Source of the DNA: Xanthobacteraceae bacterium
GTDB lineage: Bacteria; Pseudomonadota; Alphaproteobacteria; Rhizobiales; Xanthobacteraceae
DNA length: 5,208 bases
Assembly: GCA_030040825.1 (NCBI GenBank)
Contig: JASHSY010000137.1
Span: forward strand, 1 to 5,208
Direction of reading: 5' to 3'
Shown: positions 4,971 through 5,208 of the stretch, in pieces
Position numbering within the stretch: position 1 is the stretch's first letter
How the letters are laid out: each line of letters begins with the position of its first letter
Position numbers and translations under genes: made by a program
Notes under the pieces: generated by a model
What the model was told of the DNA's origin: nothing
The model's database searches: none
The model's input: only the letters and a program-made list of their open reading frames with translations

Positions 4971-5208
4971 TGAGCCAGCGTGCAAAACCGCCGTTCCGCG
5001 CCGATCACGTAGGCAGCCTGCTGCGGCCGGCAGCCCTGAAGGCGGCGCGCGAACGCCGCGTCAAGGGCGAGATTGACGCTGCGGCGCTCAGCGCGGTCGA
5101 AGACCGCGAGATCGAAAGAATCATCGGCAAGCAGGAAGAGGTGGGGTTGCAATCCATCAGCGACGGCGAATTTCGCCGCTCCTGGTGGCATCTCGATTTC
5201 CTTTGGGG
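4970..5208 (+). CDS. short MetE-like family protein, copy 3 (5' part only)
   Basis: The first 79 codons of a third paralogue, cut by the window end. Its ATG shares one base with the TAA of copy 2 (TAATG), with GGGGA just before it, so translational coupling is likely. The N-terminus MSQRAKPPFRADHVGSLLRP (1-20) is nearly the same as in copy 2, and AVEDREIE and the SDGEFRR motif are kept. At residues 69-77 it reads RRSWWHLDF, closer to copy 1 than to copy 2. The zinc-ligand region lies beyond the window, so whether this copy is intact and catalytic cannot be judged here. Confidence 0.88.
   Translation, partial: MSQRAKPPFRADHVGSLLRPAALKAARERRVKGEIDAAALSAVEDREIERIIGKQEEVGLQSISDGEFRRSWWHLDFLW

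Noticed and set aside
3690..4985. A 431-codon open frame on the minus strand, longer than either complete MetE-like gene
   Set aside because: It lies antisense to copies 1 and 2, which have clear family motifs, zinc ligands and tight gene spacing. It is a GC-skew shadow; its peptide is a repeated mirror of the tandem copies.
1..5208. CRISPR array, transposase or insertion sequence ends
   Set aside because: No regularly spaced short repeats, no transposase-like product and no terminal inverted repeats with target duplications were found.

Overview
The window is GC-rich and tightly packed, with codon use typical of an alphaproteobacterium. The tRNA-Thr and the protein families suggest the Hyphomicrobiales, perhaps near Bradyrhizobium or Rhodopseudomonas. 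That placement is an inference from style and remembered families, not from a search.

Left part (1-1666): accessory region. A strikingly AT-rich stretch (about 80-164) carries several repeated GTTAT/ATAAC half-sites. It precedes a two-gene operon, an Xre-type helix-turn-helix protein of the 'mobile mystery protein A' type and a Fic-domain protein of the 'mobile mystery protein B' type, overlapping by four bases. A 145-codon gene of unknown function follows closely. The start of the window may hold the last few codons of an upstream gene.

Middle (1667-2589): a 191-base spacer holds a REP-like inverted repeat and then a complete tRNA-Thr(CGT) gene with encoded CCA. A cupin-fold protein gene on the minus strand ends only five bases from the tRNA.

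Right part (2590-5208): divergent from the cupin gene is a tandem run of at least three paralogous genes for short MetE-like (COG0620/YxjG-type) zinc enzymes. The first two are complete (367 and 369 residues) and the third runs off the window. They are joined by a 4-base gap and a TAATG overlap, so they form one operon. The two complete copies keep the full His-x-Cys...Glu...Cys zinc site of the methionine synthase superfamily. They lack the N-terminal half of classical MetE and, by my alignment, its general-acid histidine, so their real substrates are open.

The two most interesting items are the Fic/HTH pair, where the HTH partner carries sequences resembling the Fic-inhibition motif, and the tandem array of diverging MetE-like enzymes beside a cupin with a depleted metal site.
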